Assembly (NCBI GenBank): GCA_963678275.1
Contig: OY782765.1
Span: 1,550,001-1,614,000, forward strand
Source: G963677445 sp963678275
GTDB lineage: Bacteria > Bacteroidota > Ignavibacteria > Ignavibacteriales > Melioribacteraceae
Direction of reading: 5' to 3'
Length of the DNA stretch: 64,000 nt
Part shown: piece after piece, positions 9,532 to 18,574 of the stretch
How the letters are laid out: every line of letters starts with the position of its first letter
Numbering within the stretch: position 1 is the first letter of the stretch
Notes under the pieces: generated by a model
The model's input: the letters and a program-made list of their open reading frames with translations, nothing else
Databases searched by the model: none
Told to the model about the DNA's origin: nothing
Position numbers and translations under genes: made by a program

Positions 9532-9724
9532 CAATATAAAACTTATCCCCGTAAGTTGCAAGTATTATTATACTTACAGGTAGTGTATAAATTCTTAGGA
9601 AAAGTTAGGTTCATTGAATTCTTTTCATTCGTAATTCGTAATTCGTAATTTCTTTTGTGGCTTTTCTTCCATATCAATCAACGAAATCTGCGTAATCAAA
9701 AAATCTGTGGAAGTCTTTGCCTTT

Positions 9725-9759
9725 CAATTATTAATTATTAATTGTTAATTATTAATTAT
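9725..9759. repeat. 7-bp-phased AT repeat
   Basis: Five units of seven bases, mostly TAATTAT, downstream of the leftward mscS-like gene. A second short run (CATTCGT then AATTCGT twice, then AATTTCT) lies at 9626-9653. Confidence 0.8.
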
Positions 9760-9832
9760 AACCGTGCCCCGTAAACAACATGAACTACCTCTCCGCCGCC
9801 GCCAGCCCGGCCATCATACTCTTACTTTTGTT

Positions 9833-10711
9833 CTACCCTTCCCTTCCAACATCCATTTTCACCGCCGAACGAAGATGAAGATCGCGCTGCGGATAAGGTA
9901 TTTCAATATTATTTTCACGGAATTTTCTGACAATAGAACAGTTGACATCCGAGCGGACATAATAATATCTTTTAGGTTCATCAATCCAGAATCGAAGCTG
10001 CATATCCCATGAAGAGTCACCAAAGTTTTTTAAATGGACTTCCGGATCAGGGCTGTTAAGGATTTCTTTATTTTCAAAAGCGACTTCCTTCATCGCGCGA
10101 ATAACAGTATCCAGATCAGAATCGTAAGACACTCCCACGTTCAGGTCTATCCTGATCTTTTTATCACCGTGCGACCAGTTAATTACTGAGTTGGAAATAA
10201 AATCGGAATTTGGAACTATTATGGATATATTATTGAGCGATTGAATAGTAGTTGAGCGGATATGAATATCAAGAACATCTCCTTCAGTGTCTCCCACTGT
10301 AACCCTGTCCCCCACCTTAATCGGCCTTTCAAAAAGAAGAATCAGACCGGCAATAAAATTGGAAGTTACATTCTGCAAACCAAAACCGATACCAACAGAG
10401 AGAAAACCAAGTATTACCGCTATCCCGCTGAGGTCAATGCCAATTGTCTGAAACGCGACGATAATACCTATAAAAATTACAATGTACTGTGTGATCCTTG
10501 TCAGTGTAAACTGCATCCCCTCCTCGATATGGAAACGGGTAAGAATTTTTGCCAGCAGCCTTGTCCGGAGTAATTTCGCGGCAAAAAGAAAAAGAGAAAT
10601 TATCAGAATCAAAATTAAAAATGAAACAATAGTTACAGGGGTCTGGTTGATCGTGAAAATCTGGTATTCAACTACATTTTTAACCTGGGTCCAAATATCG
10701 GCAACTTCCAT
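9833..10711 (-). CDS. Small-conductance mechanosensitive channel, MscS family
   Basis: A 292-residue MscS-type channel that would open under membrane tension and release solutes during osmotic down-shock. Three hydrophobic segments are visible (about 25-47, 72-93 and 95-130). The third is the Gly/Ala-rich pore helix (GIAVILGFLSVGIGFGLQN), followed by the family motif ERPIKVGDRVTVGDTEGDV and the cytoplasmic beta and alpha/beta domains to about residue 285. Length and order match the short MscS class. An AGGAG ribosome-binding site sits about 8 bases before ATG 10711. The gene stands alone between the insertion sequence and the tandem paralog array. Confidence 0.93.
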   Translation of the reverse strand: MEVADIWTQVKNVVEYQIFTINQTPVTIVSFLILILIISLFLFAAKLLRTRLLAKILTRFHIEEGMQFTLTRITQYIVIFIGIIVAFQTIGIDLSGIAVILGFLSVGIGFGLQNVTSNFIAGLILLFERPIKVGDRVTVGDTEGDVLDIHIRSTTIQSLNNISIIVPNSDFISNSVINWSHGDKKIRIDLNVGVSYDSDLDTVIRAMKEVAFENKEILNSPDPEVHLKNFGDSSWDMQLRFWIDEPKRYYYVRSDVNCSIVRKFRENNIEIPYPQRDLHLRSAVKMDVGREG

Positions 10712-10806
10712 TCGAGGTCTCCTAAATAAAAATTAAAGAGAGAATTAAACAAAATTCTCCCTTTTAATCAACATCGATTTAATATTTTTTGAGGGGCCGT
10801 CTGGCG

Positions 10807-11997
10807 CTATTTAAGCAGCAGCATCTTTTTTGTATCATTGAAACTACTGCCGTCAATCCCGTCTGCTGATATTGTGTAGAAATAAATGCCGCTGGCGAGC
10901 GATGAAGCGTCAAAACTTACAGTGTGGATTCCGGCCTGTATATCTCCATTAGCAAGAGTGTAAACTTTCTGACCGAGAGCGTTGAATATTTCAAGCTTAA
11001 CTTTAGCGTTTACCGGAAGGCTGAAACTGATATTTGTAGTGGGATTGAAGGGATTTGGGTAGTTCTGCTCGAGAAAATGTCCATGTACTATGGCATCCTT
11101 TTCCTCAACAACGCTTGTAACCGGATTGCCATTCTCATCTATTAACATATGGCTTTCATATATTGCGCTGATACTGTCATATTTTGCGAGGAATATCATC
11201 GTTCTTCCATCCGCCGAAAGTGATGGATATGCCTCCCATCTATTCATGAATTCACCGGCATTGTACATCGAATCTGACCAATTACTAATATTGAGTTTGT
11301 AAAGGATTGAATAACCTGAAGGCCTTGATGAATCGAGATAACAAACAGACAAGTCATTATCTGAGAGGGATGGCCAATCTGACTCATGAGATTCTGGAAT
11401 ATTCAAATATACCTTTATTAGGCCATTTTGAATAAACGCGCCCCAAATTGTGCTAAATCCATAAATATCATCTGGCCACTTTGTTGCGTAGCTCCATTCT
11501 TCCAAAATTTTATTATAGTGGGAAATATACAGGCTCAATCCCTTCTGTACTATTAAAGTGGAATCATCAGGGGCTGAAACTGCCCTGCCGCCATCCCAGT
11601 TGACATTATATCCGGTGTAGGTCGCCGGCCCCCAGTCATTCAGTGAATCATCCCAGTCGGAATACCAGACTGTCCAGCTCGGATAATACCAGGTAAAATA
11701 GAGCCTTTTACCATTTGGAGAAATTACAGGATCTTCAACAATATGATTATTAAAATGGTCATTTAATTTATAAGGATATGCCCATCCTGTATCTGTCTTT
11801 TCCGATACTGATATTCCATATGATCTCATATAAATCTTTTGCCCGTCGGCAGAGATATATGGCATTGTAGCATTTTCTGAATACTGGTTAATAATATCTA
11901 TTCTTTCCGGAACACTCCATTTTTCAGGCGCTTCCTGCAAGGTCTGCGCGAAGACAGCAACTGTCAAAACACACATATATATAATTACCGCTCTCAT
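10807..11997 (-). CDS. T9SS-secreted PD40 propeller-like protein, array copy 1
   Basis: A 396-residue secreted protein, the last copy of a six-gene tandem family in the direction of transcription. It has a signal peptide (MRAVIIYMCVLTVAVFA) and then short WD40/PD40-type motifs such as ISADGQKIYM, ISPNGKRLYFTW and SADGRTMIFL, which suggest a small beta-propeller. Its variable segments are N-type A (SVPERIDIINQYSENATM) and middle type 1 (GLSLYISHYNKILEEW). It differs from all the others in its C-terminal sorting domain (NYPNPFNPTTNISFSL, ending FYTISADGIDG...KKMLLLK), a more standard T9SS domain, which makes its unit 1313 bp instead of 1304. The ligand or function is unknown. Confidence 0.85.
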   Translation of the reverse strand: MRAVIIYMCVLTVAVFAQTLQEAPEKWSVPERIDIINQYSENATMPYISADGQKIYMRSYGISVSEKTDTGWAYPYKLNDHFNNHIVEDPVISPNGKRLYFTWYYPSWTVWYSDWDDSLNDWGPATYTGYNVNWDGGRAVSAPDDSTLIVQKGLSLYISHYNKILEEWSYATKWPDDIYGFSTIWGAFIQNGLIKVYLNIPESHESDWPSLSDNDLSVCYLDSSRPSGYSILYKLNISNWSDSMYNAGEFMNRWEAYPSLSADGRTMIFLAKYDSISAIYESHMLIDENGNPVTSVVEEKDAIVHGHFLEQNYPNPFNPTTNISFSLPVNAKVKLEIFNALGQKVYTLANGDIQAGIHTVSFDASSLASGIYFYTISADGIDGSSFNDTKKMLLLK

Positions 11998-12119
11998 ACT
12001 CTTTTATCCCAATGTTTTCAGGATTAAAATGTTAAATTTATTCTCATTTGTCAATATCATATTATTGTCATATAAATTATCCGTGTGAATATTCCCGTTA
12101 CGGCGCTTATGGGAGATAT

Positions 12120-13301
12120 TTATTTTATTAAAATAATTTTTTTGATAAAATTTTCTTCGCTGGTGAAAAGCCCGAGAAGGTAAATCCCTGAAGAATACCC
12201 GGCCATATTAAATTTCCTTGTATAGTTACCTCTTGGATGATATCTTTTTTCATTCATCCATATCTCTTCACCCAGCAGGTTGTATATCGCCAATTTCAAC
12301 TCCATTCCCTCCAATACCTCATATTCTATATTAACTTCCGGATTAAAAGGATTGGGAAATGGATCATAAAAATTTATCCTGTCCGGGATCAAGGCAGGGT
12401 TTTTCTCCTCTCTTTCAACACTTAAGGGATTGCCATTCTCATCTATTAACATATGGCTTTCATATACCGCGCTGATACTGTCATATTTTGCGAGGAATAT
12501 CATCGTTTTTCCATCCGCCGAAAGTGATGGATATGCCTCCCATCTATTCAGTATTTCACCTGCGTAATACATAGAATCTGACCAGTTACTGATATTAAGT
12601 TTATAGAGAATTGAATATCCTGATGGACGTGACGAATCGATATAACAAAGCGTTATATCCTCCTCAACTTCTATATTCCCATTCACATTAGTAACCTTGG
12701 CGGTATTTAGATAAACTTTTTCGAATTTATTTTGAATAAACGCGCCCCAATTTGTTGCAAATCCATAAATATCGTCTGGCCATTTTGTTGCATAACTCCA
12801 ATTACAGGTCTCTTTGTCAAATGTTGATAAATATAAACTGCCACCCTTCTGAACAATTAATGTTGAATCATCGGGGGCTGAAACTGCCCTGCCGCCATCC
12901 CAGTTGACATTATATCCGGCATAGGTCGCCGGTCCCCAGTCATTCAGTGAATCATCCCAGTCGGAATACCATACTGTCCAGCTCGGATAATACCAGGTAA
13001 AATAGAGCCTTTTACCATTTGGTGAAGGAACAGGATTTTCAACAAGATTCTTGTTAATATTATCATTAAGAGAGTATGGCCAACTCCAACCGGTATCAGT
13101 TTTCTCTGAACAGGAAATTCCATGACCATGAAAATATATCTTTTCTCCATCGGCAGAGATATATGGCATTCTCAGGTTGGATGAATACTGTGATAATATG
13201 CCTATCTTTTGAGGCACACTCCATTTTTCAGGCGCTTCCTGCAAGGTCTGCGCGAAGACAGTAACTGTCAAAACACACATATATATAATTACCGCTCTCA
13301 T
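12120..13301 (-). CDS. T9SS-secreted PD40 propeller-like protein, array copy 2
   Basis: A 393-residue family member with the shared signal peptide. Its N-terminal module is type B (SVPQKIGILSQYSSNLRM, FHGHGISCSEK) and its middle module type 2 (GGSLYLSTFDKETCNW, then KVTNVNGNIEVEED). The sorting domain is the array's common version (PFPNPFNPEVNIEYEV, ending FIKKIILIK). The middle module has an extra Cys (ETCNW) where copy 3 has ENGNW. It is transcribed leftward like the others, with a spacer of about 122 bases on each side. Signal peptide plus sorting domain predict export through T9SS to the cell surface or medium. Confidence 0.85.
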   Translation of the reverse strand: MRAVIIYMCVLTVTVFAQTLQEAPEKWSVPQKIGILSQYSSNLRMPYISADGEKIYFHGHGISCSEKTDTGWSWPYSLNDNINKNLVENPVPSPNGKRLYFTWYYPSWTVWYSDWDDSLNDWGPATYAGYNVNWDGGRAVSAPDDSTLIVQKGGSLYLSTFDKETCNWSYATKWPDDIYGFATNWGAFIQNKFEKVYLNTAKVTNVNGNIEVEEDITLCYIDSSRPSGYSILYKLNISNWSDSMYYAGEILNRWEAYPSLSADGKTMIFLAKYDSISAVYESHMLIDENGNPLSVEREEKNPALIPDRINFYDPFPNPFNPEVNIEYEVLEGMELKLAIYNLLGEEIWMNEKRYHPRGNYTRKFNMAGYSSGIYLLGLFTSEENFIKKIILIK

Positions 13302-13423
13302 ACTCTTTTATCCCAATGTTTTCAGGATCAAAATGTTAAATTTATTCTCATTTGTCAATAGCATATTATTGTCATATAAATTATCCGTGTGAATATTGCC
13401 GTTACGGCGCTTATGGGAGATAT

Positions 13424-14605
13424 TTATTTTATTAAAATAATTTTTCTGAATAAATTTTCTTCGCTGGTGAAAAGACCGAGAAGGTAAATCCCTGAAGAAT
13501 ACCCGGCCATATTAAATTTCCTTGTATAGTTACCTCTTGGATGATATCTTTTTTCATTCCTCCATATCTCTTCACCCAGCAGGTTGTATATCGCCAATTT
13601 CAACTCCATTCCCTCCAATACCTCATATTCTATATTAACTTCCGGATTAAAAGGATTGGGAAATGGATCATAAAAATTTATCCTGTCCGGGATCAAGGGA
13701 GAGTTTTTCTCCTCTCTTTCAACACTTAAGGGATTGCCATTCTCATCAATTATCATGTGGCTTTCATATACCGCGCTGATACTGTCATATTTTGCGAGGA
13801 ATATCATCGTTTTTCCATCCGCCGAAAGTGATGGATATGCCTCCCATCTATTCAGTATTTCACTTGCGTAATACATAGAATCTGACCAGTTACTGATATT
13901 AAGTTTATAGAGAATTGAATATCCTGATGGACGTGACGAATCAATATAACATAGCGTTATATCCTCCTCAACTTCTATATTCCCATTCACATTAGTAACC
14001 TTGGCGGTATTTAGATAAACTTTTTCGAATTTATTTTGAATAAACGCGCCCCAATTTGTTGCAAATCCATAAATATCGTCTGGCCATTTTGTTGCATAAC
14101 TCCAATTACCGTTCTCTTTGTCAAATGTTGATAAATATAAACTGCCACCCTTCTGTACTATTAAAGTGGAATCATCAGGGGCTGAAACTGCCCTGCCGCC
14201 ATCCCAGTTGACATTATATCCGGCGTAGGTGGCGGCTCCCCAGTCGTTTAAGGAATCATCCCAGTCGGAATACCAGACTGTCCAGCTCGGATAATACCAG
14301 GTAAAATAGAGCCTTTTACCATTTGGTGAAATTACCGGATTTTCAACGATATGATTATTAAAATGGTCATTTAATTTATAAGGATATGCCCATCCTGTAT
14401 CTGTCTTTTCCGATACTGATATTCCATATGATCTCATATAAATCTTTTGCCCGTCGGCAGAGATATATGGCATTGTAGCATTTTCTGAATACTGATTAAT
14501 AATATCTATTCTTTCCGGAACACTCCATTTTTCAGGCGCTTCCTGCAAGGTCTGCGCGAAGACAGCAACTGTCAAAACACACATATATATAATTACCGCT
14601 CTCAT
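13424..14605 (-). CDS. T9SS-secreted PD40 propeller-like protein, array copy 3
   Basis: A 393-residue family member that combines N-type A with middle type 2, so its first third matches copies 1 and 5 while its middle matches copy 2. The block between them reads DWGAATYAG, as in copy 6, rather than the DWGPATYAG/TG of the others, a small extra patch of mosaicism. The linker before the sorting domain (EREEKNSPLIPDRINFYD) is shared with copy 5. The C-terminus ends LFRKIILIK. Motifs ISADGQKIYM and SADGKTMIFL again point to PD40 blades. The function is unknown; a surface-exposed binding protein is the simplest guess. Confidence 0.85.
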   Translation of the reverse strand: MRAVIIYMCVLTVAVFAQTLQEAPEKWSVPERIDIINQYSENATMPYISADGQKIYMRSYGISVSEKTDTGWAYPYKLNDHFNNHIVENPVISPNGKRLYFTWYYPSWTVWYSDWDDSLNDWGAATYAGYNVNWDGGRAVSAPDDSTLIVQKGGSLYLSTFDKENGNWSYATKWPDDIYGFATNWGAFIQNKFEKVYLNTAKVTNVNGNIEVEEDITLCYIDSSRPSGYSILYKLNISNWSDSMYYASEILNRWEAYPSLSADGKTMIFLAKYDSISAVYESHMIIDENGNPLSVEREEKNSPLIPDRINFYDPFPNPFNPEVNIEYEVLEGMELKLAIYNLLGEEIWRNEKRYHPRGNYTRKFNMAGYSSGIYLLGLFTSEENLFRKIILIK

Positions 14606-14727
14606 ACTCTTTTATCCCAATGTTTTCAGGATCAAAATGTTAAATTTATTCTCATTTGTCAATAGCATATTATTGTCATATAAATTATCCGTGTGAATAT
14701 TCCCGTTACGGCGCTTATGGGAGATAT

Positions 14728-15909
14728 TTATTTTATTAAAATAATTTTTTTGATAAAATTTTCTTCGCTGGTGAAAAGCCCGAGAAGGTAAATCCCTGAA
14801 GAATACCCGGCCATATTAAATTTCCTTGTATAGTTACCTCTTGGATGATATCTTTTTTCATTCCTCCATATCTCTTCACCCAACAGGTTGTATATCGCTA
14901 ATTTCAACTCCATTCCCTCCAATACCTCATATTCTATATTAACTTCCGGATTAAATGGATTTGGATAAGGTGTATGAAAATTTATCTTGTCCGGGATCAA
15001 GGCAGGGTTTTTATCCTCTATCTCAACACTTACCGGGTTGCCATTCTCATCTATTAACATATGGCTTTGATATACCGCGCTGATACTGTCATATTTTGCG
15101 AGAAATATCATCGTTCTTCCATCCGCCGAAAGTGATGGATATGCCTCCCATCTATTCATGAATTCACCGGCATTGTACATCGAATCTGACCAATTACTAA
15201 TATTGAGTTTGTAAAGGATTGAATAACCTGAAGGCCTTGATGAATCGAGATAACAAACAGACAAGTCATTATCTGAGAGGGATGGCCAATCTGACTCATG
15301 AGATTCTGGAATATTCAAATATACCTTTATTAGGCCATTTTGAATAAACGCGCCCCAAATTGTGCTAAATCCATAAATATCATCTGGCCACTTTGTTGCG
15401 TAGCTCCATTCTTCCAAAATTTCATTATAGTGGGAAATATACAGGCTCAATCCCTTCTGTACTATTAAAGTGGAATCATCGGGCGCTGAAACTGCCCTGC
15501 CGCCATCCCAGTTGACATTATATCCGGCATAGGTCGCCGGTCCCCAGTCATTCAGTGAATCATCCCAGTCGGAATACCATACTGTCCAGCTCGGATAATA
15601 CCAGGTAAAATAGAGCCTTTTACCATTTGGTGAAGGAACAGGATTTTCAACAAGATTCTTGTTAATATTATCATTAAGAGAGTATGGCCAACTCCAACCG
15701 GTATCAGTTTTCTCTGAACAGGAAATTCCATGACCATGAAAATATATCTTTTCTCCATCGGCAGAGATGTATGGCATTCTCAGGTTGGATGAATACTGTG
15801 ATAATATGCCTATCTTTTGAGGCACACTCCATTTTTCAGGCGCTTCCTGCAAGGTCTGCGCGAAGACAGCAACTGTCAAAACGCACATATATATAATTAC
15901 CACTCTCAT
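14728..15909 (-). CDS. T9SS-secreted PD40 propeller-like protein, array copy 4
   Basis: A 393-residue family member with N-type B and middle type 1, the same pairing as copy 6. Its linker before the sorting domain is unique in the array (EIEDKNPALIPDKINFHTPYPNPFNP). The signal peptide carries Val at position 3 (MRVVIIYM), shared only with copy 6, so copies 4 and 6 look like the closest pair. The middle block differs from copy 1 by one visible substitution (HYNEILEEW for HYNKILEEW). Secretion by T9SS is predicted as for the others. Confidence 0.85.
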   Translation of the reverse strand: MRVVIIYMCVLTVAVFAQTLQEAPEKWSVPQKIGILSQYSSNLRMPYISADGEKIYFHGHGISCSEKTDTGWSWPYSLNDNINKNLVENPVPSPNGKRLYFTWYYPSWTVWYSDWDDSLNDWGPATYAGYNVNWDGGRAVSAPDDSTLIVQKGLSLYISHYNEILEEWSYATKWPDDIYGFSTIWGAFIQNGLIKVYLNIPESHESDWPSLSDNDLSVCYLDSSRPSGYSILYKLNISNWSDSMYNAGEFMNRWEAYPSLSADGRTMIFLAKYDSISAVYQSHMLIDENGNPVSVEIEDKNPALIPDKINFHTPYPNPFNPEVNIEYEVLEGMELKLAIYNLLGEEIWRNEKRYHPRGNYTRKFNMAGYSSGIYLLGLFTSEENFIKKIILIK

Positions 15910-16031
15910 ATTCTTTTATCCCAATGTTTTCAGGATCAAAATGTTAAATTTATTCTCATTTGTCAATAGCATATTATTGTCATATAAATTATCCGTGTGA
16001 ATATTCCCGTTACGGCGCTTATGGGAGATAT

Positions 16032-17213
16032 TTATTTTATTAAAATAATTTTTTTGAATAAATTTTCTTCGCTGGTGAAAAGCCCGAGAAGGTAAATCCC
16101 TGAAGAATACCCGGCCATATTAAATTTCCTTGTATAGTTTCCTCTTGGATGATATCTTTTTCCATTCCTCCAAATCTCTTCACCCAGCAGGTTGTATATC
16201 GCTAATTTCAACTCCATTCCCTCCAATACCTCATATTCTATATTAACTTCAGGATTAAAAGGATTGGGAAATGGATCATAAAAATTTATCCTGTCCGGGA
16301 TCAAGGGAGAGTTTTTCTCCTCTCTTTCAACACTTAAGGGATTGCCATTCTCATCTATTAACATATGGCTTTCATATACCGCGCTGATACTATCATATTT
16401 CGCCAGAAAAATCATCGTTCTTCCATCATGGGTTACTGAAGGATATACTTCCCATCTGTTCTGAATTGCGCCCGCGTAATACATGGAATCGGACCAGTTT
16501 GAGATGTTCAGTTTATAAACGATCGAATATCCTGATGGACGGGTGGTATCAATATAGTTTACACATAAATCATTGTTTATATCTCTAACACCATTGGGAG
16601 CATCACTATTTGGAAAAGTTCTGTATACCTTTATTAAATCATTTTGGACATACGCGCCCCAATCTGTGCTCATCCCATAAATTTCATCCGGCCACTTTTC
16701 AGCGTAGCTCCACTCACCGGAAATTGAATTATACCTGGATATAAACAAACCAAATCCCTTCTGAACAATTAAAGTGGAATCATCGGGCGCTGAAACTGCC
16801 CTGCCGCCATCCCAGTTGACATTATATCCCGCGTAGGTCGCCGGCCCCCAGTCATTCAGTGAATCATCCCAGTCGGAATACCAGACTGTCCAGCTCGGAT
16901 AATACCAGGTAAAATAGAGCCTTTTACCATTTGGTGAAATTACCGGATTTTCAACGATATGATTATTAAAATGGTCATTTAATTTATAAGGATATGCCCA
17001 TCCTGTATCTGTCTTTTCCGATACTGATATTCCATATGATCTCATATAAATCTTTTGCCCGTCGGCAGAGATATATGGCATTGTAGCATTTTCTGAATAC
17101 TGATTAATAATATCTATTCTTTCCGGAACACTCCATTTTTCAGGCGCTTCCTGTAAGGTCTGCGCGAAGACAGCAACTGTCAAAACACACATATATATAA
17201 TTACCGCTCTCAT
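16032..17213 (-). CDS. T9SS-secreted PD40 propeller-like protein, array copy 5
   Basis: A 393-residue family member with N-type A and the only example of middle type 3 (GFGLFISRYNSISGEW, FPNSDAPNGVRDINNDLC, YPSVTHDGRTMIFL). This middle block is clearly more diverged than types 1 and 2, while the flanking blocks are near-identical to the other copies. That suggests replacement of the middle segment by a foreign or older variant. The linker matches copy 3 (EREEKNSPLIPDRINFYD); the sorting domain is the common version with IWRNGKRYHPRGN. Confidence 0.85.
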   Translation of the reverse strand: MRAVIIYMCVLTVAVFAQTLQEAPEKWSVPERIDIINQYSENATMPYISADGQKIYMRSYGISVSEKTDTGWAYPYKLNDHFNNHIVENPVISPNGKRLYFTWYYPSWTVWYSDWDDSLNDWGPATYAGYNVNWDGGRAVSAPDDSTLIVQKGFGLFISRYNSISGEWSYAEKWPDEIYGMSTDWGAYVQNDLIKVYRTFPNSDAPNGVRDINNDLCVNYIDTTRPSGYSIVYKLNISNWSDSMYYAGAIQNRWEVYPSVTHDGRTMIFLAKYDSISAVYESHMLIDENGNPLSVEREEKNSPLIPDRINFYDPFPNPFNPEVNIEYEVLEGMELKLAIYNLLGEEIWRNGKRYHPRGNYTRKFNMAGYSSGIYLLGLFTSEENLFKKIILIK

Positions 17214-17335
17214 ACTCTTTTATCCCTGTGTTTTCAGGATTAAAATGTTAAATTTATTCTCATTTGTCAATAGCATATTATTGTCATATAAATTATCCGT
17301 GTGAATATTCCCGTTACGGCGCTTATGGGAGATAT

Positions 17336-18517
17336 TTATTTTATTAAAATAATTTTTTTGATAAAATTTTCTTCGCTGGTGAAAAGCCCGAGAAGGTAAA
17401 TCCCTGAAGAATACCCGGCCATATTAAATTTCCTTGTATAGTTACCTCTTGGATGGTATCTTTTTTCATTCCTCCATATCTCTTCACCCAGCAGGTTGTA
17501 TATCGCTAATTTCAACTCCATTCCCTCCAATACCTCATATTCTATATTAACTTCCGGATTAAAAGGATTGGGAAATGGATCATAAAAATTTATCCTGTCC
17601 GGGATCAAGGCAGGGTTTCTCTCCCCTTTATCAACACTTACCGGGTTGCCATTCTCATCTATTAACATATGGCTTTGATATACCGCGCTGATACTGTCAT
17701 ATTTTGCGAGAAATATCATCGTTCTTCCATCCGCCGAAAGTGATGGATATGCCTCCCATCTATTCATGAATTCACCGGCATTGTACATCGAATCTGACCA
17801 ATTACTAATATTGAGTTTGTAAAGGATTGAATAACCTGAAGGCCTTGATGAATCGAGATAACAAACAGACAAGTCATTATCTGAGAGGGATGGCCAATCT
17901 GACTCATGAGATTCTGGAATATTCAAATATACCTTTATTAGGCCATTTTGAATAAACGCGCCCCAAATTGTGCTAAATCCATAAATATCATCTGGCCACT
18001 TTGTTGCGTAGCTCCATTCTTCCAAAATTTTATTATAGTGGGAAATATACAGGCTCAATCCCTTCTGTACTATTAAAGTGGAATCATCAGGGGCTGAAAC
18101 TGCCCTGCCGCCATCCCAGTTGACATTATATCCGGCGTAGGTGGCGGCTCCCCAGTCGTTTAAGGAATCATCCCAGTCGGAATACCAGACTGTCCAGCTC
18201 GGATAATACCAGGTAAAATAGAGCCTTTTACCATTTGGTGAAGGAACAGGATTTTCAACAAGATTCTTGTTAATATTATCATTAAGAGAGTATGGCCAAC
18301 TCCAACCGGTATCAGTTTTCTCTGAACAGGAAATTCCATGACCATGAAAATATATCTTTTCTCCATCGGCAGAGATGTATGGCATTCTCAGGTTGGATGA
18401 ATACTGTGATAATATGCCTATCTTTTGAGGCACACTCCATTTTTCAGGCGCTTCCTGCAAGGTCTGCGCGAAGACAGCAACTGTCAAAACGCACATATAT
18501 ATTATTACCACTCTCAT
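17336..18517 (-). CDS. T9SS-secreted PD40 propeller-like protein, array copy 6 (first transcribed)
   Basis: A 393-residue family member with N-type B and middle type 1, closest to copy 4 but with DWGAATYAG as in copy 3 and its own linker (VDKGERNPALIPDRINFYD). It is the 5'-most gene of the array. Similarity to the spacers of the other copies stops just upstream of a TTGACA motif at 18569-18574, which makes this the natural edge of the duplicated unit. The sorting domain is the common version ending FIKKIILIK. Confidence 0.85.
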   Translation of the reverse strand: MRVVIIYMCVLTVAVFAQTLQEAPEKWSVPQKIGILSQYSSNLRMPYISADGEKIYFHGHGISCSEKTDTGWSWPYSLNDNINKNLVENPVPSPNGKRLYFTWYYPSWTVWYSDWDDSLNDWGAATYAGYNVNWDGGRAVSAPDDSTLIVQKGLSLYISHYNKILEEWSYATKWPDDIYGFSTIWGAFIQNGLIKVYLNIPESHESDWPSLSDNDLSVCYLDSSRPSGYSILYKLNISNWSDSMYNAGEFMNRWEAYPSLSADGRTMIFLAKYDSISAVYQSHMLIDENGNPVSVDKGERNPALIPDRINFYDPFPNPFNPEVNIEYEVLEGMELKLAIYNLLGEEIWRNEKRYHPRGNYTRKFNMAGYSSGIYLLGLFTSEENFIKKIILIK

Positions 18518-18545
18518 ATTCTTTTATCCCAATGTTTTCAGTATT

Positions 18546-18574
18546 AAAATATCAATTACATTCTCATTTGTCAA
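18546..18574 (-). promoter_or_regulatory. Candidate promoter of array copy 6, conserved before all copies
   Basis: On the minus strand TTGACA is followed after 17 bases by TATTTT, about 29 bases before the ATG. The other five copies keep TTGACAAATGAGAAT and the same 17-base spacing to CATTTT. In copy 6 the sequence upstream of TTGACA is unrelated to the other spacers, so the conserved part begins exactly at the putative -35 box. Each copy may therefore have its own promoter. Motif-based inference only. Confidence 0.45.

Larger units (their letters stand above)
8111..9603 (-). mobile_element. IS1634-like insertion sequence, intact
   Basis: The element is about 1.49 kb and holds one full-length DDE transposase. 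Imperfect terminal inverted repeats are visible: 8111-8134 and the reverse complement of 9580-9603 match at 18 of 24 positions, with the inner ten bases TATACACTAC identical. The left repeat overlaps the last codons and stop of the transposase. A target-site duplication could not be fixed with confidence, so the outer ends may be off by several bases. No second copy is present in this window. Confidence 0.75.
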
